Below are positions 8,501-18,000 of a stretch of 64,000 nucleotides of DNA, in pieces. Position 1 is the first letter of the stretch. Every line of letters begins with the position of its first letter. The position numbers and the translations under genes were made by a program. This DNA is from CAYRSS01 sp964426945 (lineage in GTDB: Bacteria > Planctomycetota > Phycisphaerae > UBA1845). A model generated the notes under the pieces. That model ran no database searches. It had not been told where the DNA came from and saw nothing but the letters and a program-made list of their open reading frames with translations. Location of the stretch: assembly GCA_964426945.1 (NCBI GenBank), contig CAYRSS010000014.1, positions 1 through 64,000 on the forward strand. Direction: 5' to 3'.

Positions 8501-9894
8501 TTCGCCGCGGCGTTTCCGAAGTTGATCACCGTGCCCGGTCCGACGCCGTTGGGCAGCAGGCGGACGGCCATGGTCGTGTTGATCGAAACTTCGCCGCCCG
8601 CCGGGGCGCTGTTGATCACGCCGTTGGGGCCGGGAAGGATGATCACCTGGCCGGGGAACACCGCGTCGCCGACGGGGACAACCTGGATGTCGTCTCCCGA
8701 GGCGGTGGTATTCGCAATCCCGTTGCCGCCGGCGGGCTGCTCAGTGATGGCGGCGGTGATGGTGGTCATGCCCGCGGCCGCGCACTGGTTGCTGATCACG
8801 TCCTGCAGCGTCACGTCGAGGTCGACGTTACCGGCGTTCTCGACGGTGATAAGGAACTCGACGACCGAGCCGGGAGTGGCGCTGGTGCTGTCAAGCCAGG
8901 CGGTTTCACCCTCGCAGCGGACCTGCTTGTCCACGTTCAGAGCCGGAAGGTCGGTCATCAGGAAGTTCGTGGCGCGCTCTTCGTCGAAGCCTTCGCCCGT
9001 GCTGCCGCCGTCAAAGCGGGCGATCAGGCGGGCCATCTGGAAGGCGCCGACGTGGGTGTCGACGCGCTTCAGCACGAACTCGACGTCGTTACCGACCGCG
9101 TTGGCGTTCAGGAACGTCTCGATGTCGCTCGCACCGCCCAGGTGATTGAGGCCGGCGGGCGGGAAGACGAGCTGAGTGCTGCCGATGCCGTCGCTGGCCG
9201 GGATCGGACCCGGGGGCGACGGCGTCGAACCGACCGTCGTCGGCGTGCCGATCGACGCGTTCATCTGGAGCTGGATCACGTAGTCGGGGCTGTTGAACAC
9301 ATTGTCCGGGTTCACGATGCTGAAGTCGAAGCCGCTGAGGGCCGCGTCCTCGGCACAGAGCCGCAGGAACACGGAGTAGAACTCGGCCGCGCCGTCGTTG
9401 ATGCCAGCCGCCGTGGGGGCGACCGTCTTGGCGTTGCCGTTGTTGTCGCTGTCGAACTGGCGCGGCAGCAATGCGTCGACATCAATGGCCGACTCGGTGT
9501 CGGACACATCGAAGCCCAGGTACAGGAAGCTGTCGTCCTGGGCCGTCGACGGGTTGTCCGGCACGTACAGGATGATCGTCCGGCGGGCATTGAAGCCGTT
9601 CGGCAGACCGATGCCCGCGGGCTCCTCGCCATCACCGCCGGCACCCGGAGGTGTGCCAGTCCCGTCCGCATCGGCGACTGCATCCACCACGACCGAGCAG
9701 CCGAAAGGCAACCCGTTCAGGGAGGCGTGCGGCGAGCCGTCGCATGCGGCGTTGATCGCCTGGGCTACGTTGCCCTTCACCTGGATGCCGAGCGCGGCGA
9801 GGCGGTCATCGACCGCGTCGGCCAGCACCGGCCCCGCACAGGCAGTCATGACGGCCAGCGCCGTCACCAACCGCAGATACATGTTTCGCACCAT
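5503..9894 (-). CDS. Giant secreted protein: DUF11-like repeats plus a permuted WNQNE domain
   Basis: This exported protein of about 1463 aa has unknown function. A signal peptide occupies roughly residues 1-26 (YLRLVTALAVMTACAGPVLA). The middle holds several DUF11-like (beta-sandwich, adhesin-type) repeats, recognisable by phrases such as SVVEFLITVENAGNVDLDV, YTYRATNNGE and FVVRAINIGAVPIETVCI, with many paired cysteines. The last ~370 residues are related to four other proteins in this window: first the segment with VAIWNQNEIRFSGTERC and ANHFLRTSIQTDRGKSR, then the segment with GSLLVFAHVQAVW, PNQPTYWSAATGN and RGYVVLWA. In the relatives these two halves occur in the opposite order. AGGAGG lies upstream of the start; ATG 9894 or GTG 9897 are both possible. 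A long open frame on the other strand is a codon-bias shadow. Confidence 0.9.
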   Translation of the reverse strand: MVRNMYLRLVTALAVMTACAGPVLADAVDDRLAALGIQVKGNVAQAINAACDGSPHASLNGLPFGCSVVVDAVADADGTGTPPGAGGDGEEPAGIGLPNGFNARRTIILYVPDNPSTAQDDSFLYLGFDVSDTESAIDVDALLPRQFDSDNNGNAKTVAPTAAGINDGAAEFYSVFLRLCAEDAALSGFDFSIVNPDNVFNSPDYVIQLQMNASIGTPTTVGSTPSPPGPIPASDGIGSTQLVFPPAGLNHLGGASDIETFLNANAVGNDVEFVLKRVDTHVGAFQMARLIARFDGGSTGEGFDEERATNFLMTDLPALNVDKQVRCEGETAWLDSTSATPGSVVEFLITVENAGNVDLDVTLQDVISNQCAAAGMTTITAAITEQPAGGNGIANTTASGDDIQVVPVGDAVFPGQVIILPGPNGVINSAPAGGEVSINTTMAVRLLPNGVGPGTVINFGNAAANDLNAAFFGPNNNQFLIDARTGVARRLGMLGAMTTCPDEVPGDVVTVQFKAYVTANSNFCATCSGTTTDVRNTITATGDADQPPVVDGDEVSASASADVNLRCRNLNLEKLVSAPGGALMTTLDLNALNGGAGPVYPQDVIYTYRATNNGEVAESVSVTERFLCTDVAAVAGVSLVDCDICTGGGTISLGNAAAGGGVVSDTCRIRFADEAALMNFLVRDDARDPAPDNFPAVCGDPSPARYRNCINGSSSTSTGGVCDNGARFDDFATITFAPGCRLRVTKGIRCTETGAPGPLFDDDPDDGIADVPLPATPGARAEFVVRAINIGAVPIETVCITDTLSCLPWLVGGSLDATVNGAPVSLAAACGVAGGFTFNGTERCFILSTPIPAGGTLEITFEVEVPAGFSSGGTATDCTNNVRVEGYTTAAPCPPTAPNDEDCTDVDNARLNVHVTRQNCLKEVSAEGETTEGPYAIGPASQLNLPEGTQFPPAAASGPILTYTYVLENNGDTDLDMEVCDSALVDCVAASGGSLSFGACDLNPGTGCFSTVVASGDPDVIVSCEVIVNSDAGFDHLADCDADGNGTCFNNIAVTSSQRTNLPAGLCDGEDEPADDSCTAQVCLRPPGDCPRCTSARVAIWNQNEIRFSGTERCVCEWDSTLLTGYGVTANHFLRTSIQTDRGKSRIDGLFHPNCGSGAVASEPLPMLGVASRVLRFPDQSIEETSSPIAGVGLEGGIIKHMILDSEIIPDGTASLHPAASDVATTARQGSLLVFAHVQAVWDANENVIRDTFLELTNDLEDGTRIQMYLVGEIELCNSVDFNFCLTPNQPTYWSAATGNGATAGGTDAQGDCSIIQSLSAPPVRQLAVPVRENPADPTSQILGYVFRGYVVLWAALDDGSEIAHNGLGGRAMIVDYGYGSALEYEPWAFRALNTQQGQQTVDANGVTPGRLLLDGFEYSAVPDQLMFDFYTVGTTLFSPDNNSVQVLDTELTLWTAVKELRH

Positions 9895-10212
9895 CACTTC
9901 TTACCTCCTCGTGGCAGTGGGCAGGTCCGAACAGCGACGGCGCGCGCTACTGGGGGCGCGTGCCCGTCCTGTTCGCCCGAGCGCTGATGACCGCCCGCGC
10001 ATCTGGTTCAATATCTCTACCTGGCGAACGCTACTACCGATCGCCTCGATCTCGCATGGGAAGCGACGCGGACCACCGAAGACTCGCGCACTCGATGACG
10101 CCTCAAACGAAGTGCGCAAAACCTCGCGCTGAACCGATAACGCATGCTAACAACGCGAGCATCGATCGGTCAAGATGTGAAAGGCTGAAACAATGATGAA
10201 GAGAGAAATGAC

Positions 10213-10270
10213 GGGTATTGCGTTAAATTAGATAGTTTGACTATCCGGAAGATAGTTAAGCAGAATACCC
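10213..10270. other. AT-rich palindromic element in intergenic region
   Basis: The 9895-10368 gap between two minus-strand genes holds an unusually AT-rich patch. GGGTATT (10213-10219) pairs with AATACCC (10264-10270), TTAA repeats lie just inside both arms, and a perfect GATAGT-TTG-ACTATC hairpin lies at 10231-10245. It lies upstream of the 9894 start, so it may be an operator or leader structure for that gene; the role is inference. No gene was recognised in the gap. Confidence 0.45.
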
Positions 10271-10312
10271 ATTTTGCCTATTTTAACTTTCCGGCGCGCC
10301 TCCAGAAAAGGA

Positions 10313-10338
10313 GAGGGCTCGCCAGAAGGCGAGCCCTC
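10313..10338 (-). terminator. Rho-independent terminator of the PKD protein gene
   Basis: A perfect 11-bp stem (GAGGGCTCGCC / GGCGAGCCCTC) with a 4-nt loop lies 31 bp beyond the stop of the minus-strand gene ending at 10369. On that strand it is followed by a TCCTTTTCT tract. Confidence 0.8.
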
Positions 10339-10368
10339 GCGCGGTCCGTGGTTGTCAGCCGGCGACCT

Positions 10369-13300
10369 TCATCGGTCTAGCACCACCACCACCCGGTTGT
10401 GTACGCCGACGTACAGGTGCGAGCCCCACGCGAAGATGGAACCAGCGCCCTGATCAAGCGAGAGCCACTCCGTCACCACGGGGCTCGAGGGCGTCGAGAT
10501 ATCGAACTCGTAGACCTTGCGCTCGAGCGAGAGGTAGGCGCGGTTGCCGTCGATCGCGACGCCGGCGGCGGTGTTGATCGCTGCGAGGTCGACCCGCGAG
10601 ACGGCTTGCGGATTGGCCGGGTTCGCCAGGCTGAAGAACTCAATGTCGCCGTTCGTCTCGCTGACCGCGAGCAAACCGCTGCCGGTGGCCAGCGCCAGCG
10701 CGGGCCCGAACGTCGCCACGGTGCGCACATAGACCGGTGCGGCCGGATTCACTACGTTGTACACGTGGAACCCGCCGTTCAGGTCCGCGGCGTAGAGCGT
10801 CACGCCCGAGACCGCGAGCGCCGTGATGGGCACGCTCGCCAGGGCGGTGGGAACCAGGACCGGGTTCGCCGGGTTCGTCGCGTTGATGACGCGGATCCCC
10901 GCGGTACCGCCGGCGTACAGGTACTGGCCCACAAAGGCCACGCTCGTCGCGCTGTACCCCGCGTAGGCCCCGACGACGGACTGGGTGGACGGCTGCGCCG
11001 CGTCGTAGAGGACGACTCCCGCACCGCCGGATGCGGCGGCAACCAGGGTGCCGTCATCGGAGGCCGCGAGGCCGTAGATGACGCCCTGCGGCTTGGTCAG
11101 CAGCAGCTGCGGACGCGAAGGATCGCTCACGTCAATGGTATTGAGTACGTTCGGGTTGGCGGCCGCCCAGATTGTCGATCCGACGCGGCAGGCGGCCCGC
11201 GTCTCGTAGGACATGCGAAGCTCGCCGCCCAGGACCGGCGACGAGGGCGACGCCACGTTGACAAGCTGGAGCGCTTGCTGGCCGCAGACCCAGGCGTTGG
11301 CCCCGCTCACAGCGAGCCCGTACTCAGCGCCGCCGATGCTCACCTGCCCGACCACCGAGGCGCTGGTCGGCGTGGTGATATTCACCGCCACCAGCCCGCC
11401 GGCGCCGCCGGAGACGTACGCGTAATTGCCGCCGAGGGCCACGTCCGCGGCCGAACCGCCGAAAGACACCGTCCGCACCAGCGACGGCAGCAGCGGGTTG
11501 GCGACGTTGACCACTTCGAGCCGCGCCTGGCCAACGTCGGTGCTCGTGCCCACGTACGCGTATGAGCCGCTCGCCTTCACGCTGCGTCCCGGCTGCGTCA
11601 AAGGCAGCCAGCCGCGGGCGATGGGCAGGGTCGGCACGGTGACGTCGTACAGCGCCAGGCCGCTCGACGTGGCCAGGTAGAGCGTTGAGGCACTCACATC
11701 GACGCCGTACGCCGGACTGGGGAGCGGGAACGTGCCCACCACCTGCAGCGATGATGGCGAAGACACGTTGAACACCGTGAAGGTGCCCGCACCGTTGTTA
11801 TTCGATGAGTAGGCGTAGTTACCGCGGACGACCAGGTCCGTTGGCGCCACCACGTTCGGCACCGCCGTCGAGTGCAGCAGCACCGGAGCCATCGGGTTCG
11901 ACACGTCCAGCGACCCGAAGACCGCCCCTTCCGACGAGCTGGTCAGGAAGTAGAGCACGTTACCCGACAGGGCGACCTGGATGCCGTTGAGCGTACCAGG
12001 CGCGACGTAAGTCCCCACCGGGCGCGGCTTGGACGGGGTGGTGATGTCGACGACGACGACGCCCTGGGTCGGGTTACCCACGAAGGCATAGCCGGAAGGC
12101 GAAAGGGCGACATCCTGGGCGTGCGTGCGCATCAGCACCGCCGGACTCGATCGCACCTGAAGCCCATCAACCACCAGCACGCCAACGGTGTTCTCGTAGT
12201 AGTTGCCCTCGTGGTCCCAGGCCATGAGGGTCACGTCGAAGGTGCCGGCGCCCATGAACCGGTGCGTCGCCGAGAGGCCCATTGACTGCGACAGGTCGTC
12301 GCTGAATTCCCACAGGGCGAACTGCAGCGAGCCGGCTGGCGCCGAGGACTGGAACGTAACCACGTCGCCCTTCTGCGGAACCGACGGACTCCAGGTGAAC
12401 TCCGCGGACGGGGGACCCTGCTGGACCTGGCTCACGACGACTTGGACGCCGGTGGCGTGGTGGGCGCCGCAGTTGTCCGTCACCGTGAGCGTGACGTTGT
12501 ACGTGCCGGCCGAGCTCCACGCGTGCGAGACGCTGGCGCCGCTGCCGGTCTGGTTATCGCCGAAGTTCCACGCGTAGCTGACGATGGTGCCGTCAGCGTC
12601 GGTCGAGGCGGCGCCGCTGAACGACAGCGACTGCCCCGTGTTCGCCGTGCGGTTGCCGCCGGCGTTCGCCACCGGGGCCTGGTTCACGTCCGGCGAGCAG
12701 GGATCAACCACGGTCGTACGCGCCGTGTCCTGCCGCGTCGCGCCACAGTCGTCGGTCACCGTCAACGTAGCGGTAAACACGCCCGGCGCGGCGTAGGTGT
12801 GGCTCACCGAGGCGCCCGTCGCCGTGAAGCCGTCACCGAAGTTCCAGGCGTAGCTGACGATCGTGCCGTCCGGGTCGCTTGATCCGGCCGACGAGAAGTT
12901 GAGGCTCTGTCCCGGCAGCGCGTTGCGGTCCGGGCCGGCGTTGGCGACGGGCAGCTGGTTGGCCGCGATGGTCACAATGGCGGTGTCCTGCCGAGCGACG
13001 CCGCAATTGTCCGTCACCGTCAGCGTCACCGTACGCGCGCCGGCGGTCGTGTACTGGTAGGAGACCGTCTTGCCCGTCGCGGTCTGACCGTTGCCGAAGT
13101 TCCAGTGGTAGGTCTGGATCGTGTTGGCGCCGTTTGGATCGGTCGATCCGCCGCCGTTGAACTGGATCGTGTCGCAGGTGCGGCCGGCCTGGTCAGGCCC
13201 GGCGTTGGCCACGGGCGGCTGGTTGCCCGCGCACGGATCGACGCCGCCGCTGATCGTGGCCGTCAGGCTCGCTTCGGCAGAGAACGCTTCGCAGTCATCC

Positions 13301-14010
13301 ATCACCCACACGTGCACGGCGTAGGTGCCGGACTGGGTGAAGGTGTGTTGCGTTGAGGTGCCCGCGATCCAGCCGGTGAACTGGCCGTCGCCGAAGTCCC
13401 ACCACGAGTGGGTCACCTGGCCGTCGGCGTCGGTCGACTGGGCGGCGCTGAAGCTGAGCGCCTGCCCCACGGTGCCGGACTGGTTCGGTCCGGTCTGCGC
13501 GACGGGCGGCACATTGCCGGTGCAGTCCTGCGTCTGTTCCGGAAACCGCGGATCGTTGACGCCGTTGTTCAGGCCGCTGCCGTCCTGAAAATCGGGCAGG
13601 TCAGAGCAGAGGCCGAGGTTGCTGGAGATGTAGCCGCGGTCAGCGGCGTTGACCACGCCGTCGCCGTTGAGATCGTAGAGGCAGATGAGGTCGTAGTCGG
13701 TCGTGCCGATGCGGGCGCTGACCTGGCCACGATCGCCGACGTTGACCACGCCGTTGCCATCGAGGTCGGCGTAGCAGCAACCCTCGGCGGAGAGGCCGCA
13801 GGTGCCAAACTCGCCGCCGACGCGCAGGGCGTTGACGTCGCAGACGTATTCCGCGCTGGCGACGGCGCAGAAAAGCAGGGGCGCAGCAACGGCAAACAAC
13901 CGGCCGATGAGCCCGACGCCTCGAGGCCGCGGCGCAGCTCCGGCGTGGCCCGCGGCCCATCCGCGGATTCGCCCTGACGCTCGGCGCGCGTTGTTCATCC
14001 TTGCCAGCAT
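10369..14010 (-). CDS. Secreted protein: dockerin-like module, PKD repeats, LVIVD-type beta-propeller
   Basis: This exported protein of about 1213 aa probably has an adhesive or structural role. After a basic N-terminus and hydrophobic signal (LFAVAAPLLFCAVASAE) comes a calcium-binding, dockerin-like pair (DLDGNGVVNVGDRG and DLNGDGVVNAADRG) ending in LPDFQDGSGLNNGVNDPRF. Next come four or five PKD domains with the signature NAGPDQ / SFSAAQSTDADG / WDFGDG / GTYAVHVWV. The C-terminal ~600 residues form repeats of about 40 aa (YAYVSGGAGGLVAVNITTPT and similar) typical of LVIVD propellers. The start at 14010 is chosen because a G-rich ribosome-site-like tract precedes it and the signal peptide follows; ATG 13998 is an alternative. 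Longer in-frame extension to 14235 lacks a signal sequence. Elsewhere in the window the dockerin-like module is C-terminal. Confidence 0.88.
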   Translation of the reverse strand: MLARMNNARRASGRIRGWAAGHAGAAPRPRGVGLIGRLFAVAAPLLFCAVASAEYVCDVNALRVGGEFGTCGLSAEGCCYADLDGNGVVNVGDRGQVSARIGTTDYDLICLYDLNGDGVVNAADRGYISSNLGLCSDLPDFQDGSGLNNGVNDPRFPEQTQDCTGNVPPVAQTGPNQSGTVGQALSFSAAQSTDADGQVTHSWWDFGDGQFTGWIAGTSTQHTFTQSGTYAVHVWVMDDCEAFSAEASLTATISGGVDPCAGNQPPVANAGPDQAGRTCDTIQFNGGGSTDPNGANTIQTYHWNFGNGQTATGKTVSYQYTTAGARTVTLTVTDNCGVARQDTAIVTIAANQLPVANAGPDRNALPGQSLNFSSAGSSDPDGTIVSYAWNFGDGFTATGASVSHTYAAPGVFTATLTVTDDCGATRQDTARTTVVDPCSPDVNQAPVANAGGNRTANTGQSLSFSGAASTDADGTIVSYAWNFGDNQTGSGASVSHAWSSAGTYNVTLTVTDNCGAHHATGVQVVVSQVQQGPPSAEFTWSPSVPQKGDVVTFQSSAPAGSLQFALWEFSDDLSQSMGLSATHRFMGAGTFDVTLMAWDHEGNYYENTVGVLVVDGLQVRSSPAVLMRTHAQDVALSPSGYAFVGNPTQGVVVVDITTPSKPRPVGTYVAPGTLNGIQVALSGNVLYFLTSSSEGAVFGSLDVSNPMAPVLLHSTAVPNVVAPTDLVVRGNYAYSSNNNGAGTFTVFNVSSPSSLQVVGTFPLPSPAYGVDVSASTLYLATSSGLALYDVTVPTLPIARGWLPLTQPGRSVKASGSYAYVGTSTDVGQARLEVVNVANPLLPSLVRTVSFGGSAADVALGGNYAYVSGGAGGLVAVNITTPTSASVVGQVSIGGAEYGLAVSGANAWVCGQQALQLVNVASPSSPVLGGELRMSYETRAACRVGSTIWAAANPNVLNTIDVSDPSRPQLLLTKPQGVIYGLAASDDGTLVAAASGGAGVVLYDAAQPSTQSVVGAYAGYSATSVAFVGQYLYAGGTAGIRVINATNPANPVLVPTALASVPITALAVSGVTLYAADLNGGFHVYNVVNPAAPVYVRTVATFGPALALATGSGLLAVSETNGDIEFFSLANPANPQAVSRVDLAAINTAAGVAIDGNRAYLSLERKVYEFDISTPSSPVVTEWLSLDQGAGSIFAWGSHLYVGVHNRVVVVLDR

Positions 14011-15019
14011 GTCCGCCCCCCCACTTGCGAATCGAAGATCAGTTGCGGCGCGCGCAACGCGCCGACTCAGCGCCTCCCATGACGCTCCTGCCGATAGGTG
14101 CCGCGTCCTCACAACCGGACCAGGCACCTGCCCCTGACCACGACGCGAACGTCGATCCGCGCCGAAGGCTGAGGCCGACGCGCCCGCAGGCGCGCCGCTA
14201 CCGGTAGTCTCCAATTCCGCAGAGGGATAAGCCAACGACCCTTGACGACCGGGGGCCGCACCCCACTACGAGGGGGAGCGGCGTCCCAACCGTCACGCCA
14301 GTACGACGCCCTTCGGCCGCCCGGCCCAAAGGGGGAGATGGGCGGCGACCGCTAAGTCCGAAAACACCGAAGCCACCCTGACACCGCGCGGCGCGGTGAC
14401 CACCGCGCGTCGAGCCAGGCGGTCGGCATGGCCGACCGCTGCCCCGACCCGGTTGTCAGGCGGTACTCAGGACGACATCCTTATCGGACACTTCAGTGTA
14501 ACCTAAAGGCGTCCTTCAAGCCAAACGGAATCTGAATCCGAGCGTCACGCCCGCTCGCGGGCCGGTGCCGCGTCTCCTCACGCCGTGAGACGGCGAGCCA
14601 CCCCTCGCCACCCACAATCGGATCATAGCCCGCAGGTCAGGCACGATCCAACCAATCGCTACAACCAGATCTTCTTATCGATCCTCTAAAAAGCCATCTA
14701 CTCTATTGTCTCAACTCGGCGATCCGAGTACGATATGACGAGAACTTAGGCAGTTGCGATAATAGCACTTCTGGGTTCAAGCCGTAAATTTGGGCGCTAT
14801 GTGGTGCGCAGCGCGACTAGAATGTGACTCCAGGTAATTTGCGCACCCCGTCGGCCCGATTGCGGCCAGATAGGTCGGTCCGGACGACGCCCGACGGGCG
14901 TCTGCCGCCCCGGACCGAGCAGCGACCGGATCCAAGCGGTCCGGCCTCGGGGACGGCGGCGATGTAGTTCCAGCCGCCTCGGGAAGCGAAGGGGCCCGAG
15001 GCGGGAGGAGAAAGAAGCC
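14011..15019. other. 1 kb divergent intergenic region without a recognised gene
   Basis: This stretch separates two divergent genes for giant exported proteins. I see no convincing coding frame. It contains a promoter-like pair at 14706-14734 and GC-rich self-complementary segments between 14270 and 14620 and between 14870 and 15000. I looked for riboswitch signatures (such as the GCAAACC / GACGCAAAGCC pattern of c-di-GMP-I) and did not find one. Confidence 0.5.
14706..14734 (+). promoter_or_regulatory. Candidate sigma-70-type promoter for the 15020 gene
   Basis: TTGTCT is followed after 17 nt by TACGAT, in an AT-richer patch of otherwise GC-rich DNA. Transcription from about 14741 would leave a leader of nearly 280 nt before the GTG start at 15020. 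This is pattern-based only. Confidence 0.45.
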
Positions 15020-18000
15020 GTGTTTACGCAATCCCTCCAGGGCGATTCCGTTCGCCCCTCGACCGTGCACAGCCGCCGTCGGCGCGCGCTGTCGCCGCGA
15101 CCTCTACGTCAGGCGCTGTGCGCCCTCGCTGCGCTGGGAATGATCTGCCACGGTGCCTCGGTGGCGCGGGCCCAGAGCGGCCCGCATGCCGATCCCACGG
15201 CCCCCGCGCCGCTCGGACCTGGCCTGCGCAGCGAGGAAGAGCCCGCCGATCTGCGAACTGGCCCGCTTCCGCCGAACGCGGCGAAGGGGTTCAACATGAA
15301 GGGGAGCCTGCTCTACTTCCCCAACGTCGAGATCAAGTGGAACGCGCAGAGCGAGATCACGCAGACGACGGTCATCGAGCTCAGCAACGACTACCCCGGC
15401 GAAGTCTACGTCCTGATGTATTTCGTCAACGGCGATCCGCCGCTGGCCGCAGTGACGACGTTCGGCGGCATTATCGAAGAGCGCGCCCACGACGGCTGGA
15501 ACTTCGTCGACAACCAGATTCTGCTTACCCAGCACGAACCGACGTTTTGGGATGTGGCCACCGGCCAGCCCAAGGGCGTAGTGCCGTTCGGCAATCTCGA
15601 TCCGGGCATTCCGCAATTCCCGCTGCCGGGCCGGCCTGACCCCGACGTACCGGGCGGACGGATGCTGCGCGGCTTCATCGTCGCGTGGGCTGTCACAATC
15701 GACGGCCACGAGATCACGTGGAACCACCTGCGCGGCAACGCGATGATCATGAACTTCGCCGAGCAGAGCGCGTGGCAGTACGACGCCGCCGCCTTCCGGG
15801 CGCTGGGCGTCGAGGGTCAGCCCACAGTCGATGAGTGCGGCGCCAACTCGGGCCGACTGAAGCTCGACGGCTTCGAGTATCAGACCGGCTACGAGCGGCT
15901 GATGATGGAGTTCATCACGCCCGGCACCGCGCTTTCGAGCGGCGTGCGCGGTCTGCAGCTGATCGACACGGACCTGACGATCATGCCGATGACGCTCGAT
16001 TTCCGCGCGACGTCGCAGAACCCCGGCAACGTGCCGACGACGACCTGGGTCCGCTTCGACATCTGGAACCAGAACGAGATTCGCTTCTCGGGCACTTCCA
16101 CGTGCGTGTCCTGCTGGCATCAGGCGCCCATCGGGAGCTATCCACAGCCGAACCACTTCCGCCGCGACAACATCCAGACGGATGTGGGCAAGGCGCGCAT
16201 GACCGGCCTTTGGAATCCGGCCTGCGGAGAAACCGCGCGCGACGCGGCGATCCTGGGTGTGGCCGCGCGCATGCTCGAGTTCCCCGGCATCGAAAACCGG
16301 AAGGCAATGGCGGGATCCCCGCTCATCGGAATCGGCGATCTCGAAGCCTCGATCCACTTCGACTCGGTCGAACCGGGTGAGGCCGCGTGCTGCAGCGACA
16401 GCGAGTGCGACGACGGCCTGTTCTGCAACGGTGCCGAATCCTGCGTCGGCGGCGTCTGCCTGCCGGGCTCGTTCGCCTGTCTGCCGGGCCAGCCGTGCGA
16501 CGAGACTGCTGACATCTGCCTGGCCGCCGGCACGTGCGTGGTCGACTCGCAGTGCAACGACTTCATCTTCTGCAACGGCCCCGAGGTCTGCCTCGGCGGC
16601 GACTGCGAGTCGCTCGGGTTCCCGTGCGATCCGGGCGAGGGCTGCGACGAACAGGATGAGTCGTGCGGCCCCTGCGAGAACGACGCGCAGTGCAACGACT
16701 TCCTCTTCTGCACCGGCACCGAGACCTGCGTGGGCGGCGTCTGCCAGCCCGGCATCGAGCCCTGTTCAGGCCTGCAGATCTGCAACGAGAATCAGGACAG
16801 CTGCCAGACCTTCTGCGTCAGCGCCGGCGACTGCACCGACGGCCTGTTCTGCAACGGCGCCGAGCAGTGCCTGGGCAACCTCTGCATCCCCGGCCAGTTC
16901 CCCTGCATGGGCGGCCAGGGCTGCGACGAGAACACCGACGCCTGTGGACCGTGCACGAGCGACGCCCAGTGCAACGACGGCGTGTTCTGCAACGGCGTGG
17001 AAACATGCGACGCGGGCGTCTGCCGTCCGGGCTCCTTCCCGTGCGCGGCGGGCGAAGGCTGCAACGAGTCGGTCGATTCGTGCGGCCCCTGCTCCAACGA
17101 CGCCCAGTGCCACGACTTCGTCTTCTGCAACGGCTCCGAGACCTGCAACGCGGGTGTCTGCCAGCCGGCGTCTCAGCCGTGTGCGCCGGGCGAGGTCTGC
17201 AACGAGGACGCCGACGCCTGCCAGACCGATTGCGACACCGACATGGACTGCGAAGACGACCTCTTCTGCACGGGTGTCGAATCGTGCATCAACGACGTGT
17301 GCGTGCCGGGTACCTTCCCCTGCACGGGCGGCCTCGGCTGCAGCGAAGAGAACGACGTCTGCCAGCCCTGCGCCAACGACGCGGAGTGCAACGACTTCCT
17401 CTACTGCAACGGCGTGGAAACCTGCGACGGCGGCGTGTGCCGGCCGGGCCAGTTCCCCTGCACCGGCGGCCTGGGCTGCAATGAAAACACGAACACCTGC
17501 GTCCCCTGCAGCGGCGACAGCGAGTGCAGCGACGGACGCTTCTGCAACGGTGTCGAAGCGTGCGTAGCGGGCGTCTGTATGCCGGGCAGGTTCCCCTGCA
17601 CCGGTGGCGACGGCTGCGACGAGATCACCGACACCTGCGGCCCCTGCGCCGACGACGAGCAGTGTGACGACGGCCTCTTCTGCACCGGCAGCGAGCTGTG
17701 CAACGCCGGCGTCTGCGAATCGAGCGGATTCCCCTGCACCGGCGGCGACGGGTGTCAGGAGGGCAGCGACTCCTGCGGCCCGTGCGCGGGCGACAGCGAG
17801 TGCAACGACTTCCTGTTCTGCAACGGCAGCGAAACCTGCCAGGGCAGCACCTGCCAGCCCGGCATGTTCCCGTGCAGCGCGGGCGAAGGATGCGACGAGC
17901 TCGACGATGACTGCGGCCCGTGCACGTCGGACGACCAGTGCGACGACGGCCTGTTCTGCACCGGCGCCGAGACATGCAACGCCGGCGTCTGTGAGAGCGA

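Noticed and set aside
5380..9987. A 1535-codon open frame on the plus strand opposite the giant minus-strand gene
   Set aside because: Its product is Arg/Val/Ala/Asp-rich with no domain or signal peptide, while the minus-strand frame has a signal peptide, ribosome site and recognisable repeats. It is a codon-bias shadow of the GC-rich gene.
14011..15019. Possible c-di-GMP or other riboswitch in the divergent gap
   Set aside because: I looked for the conserved c-di-GMP-I core and other known cores on both strands and found no convincing match.
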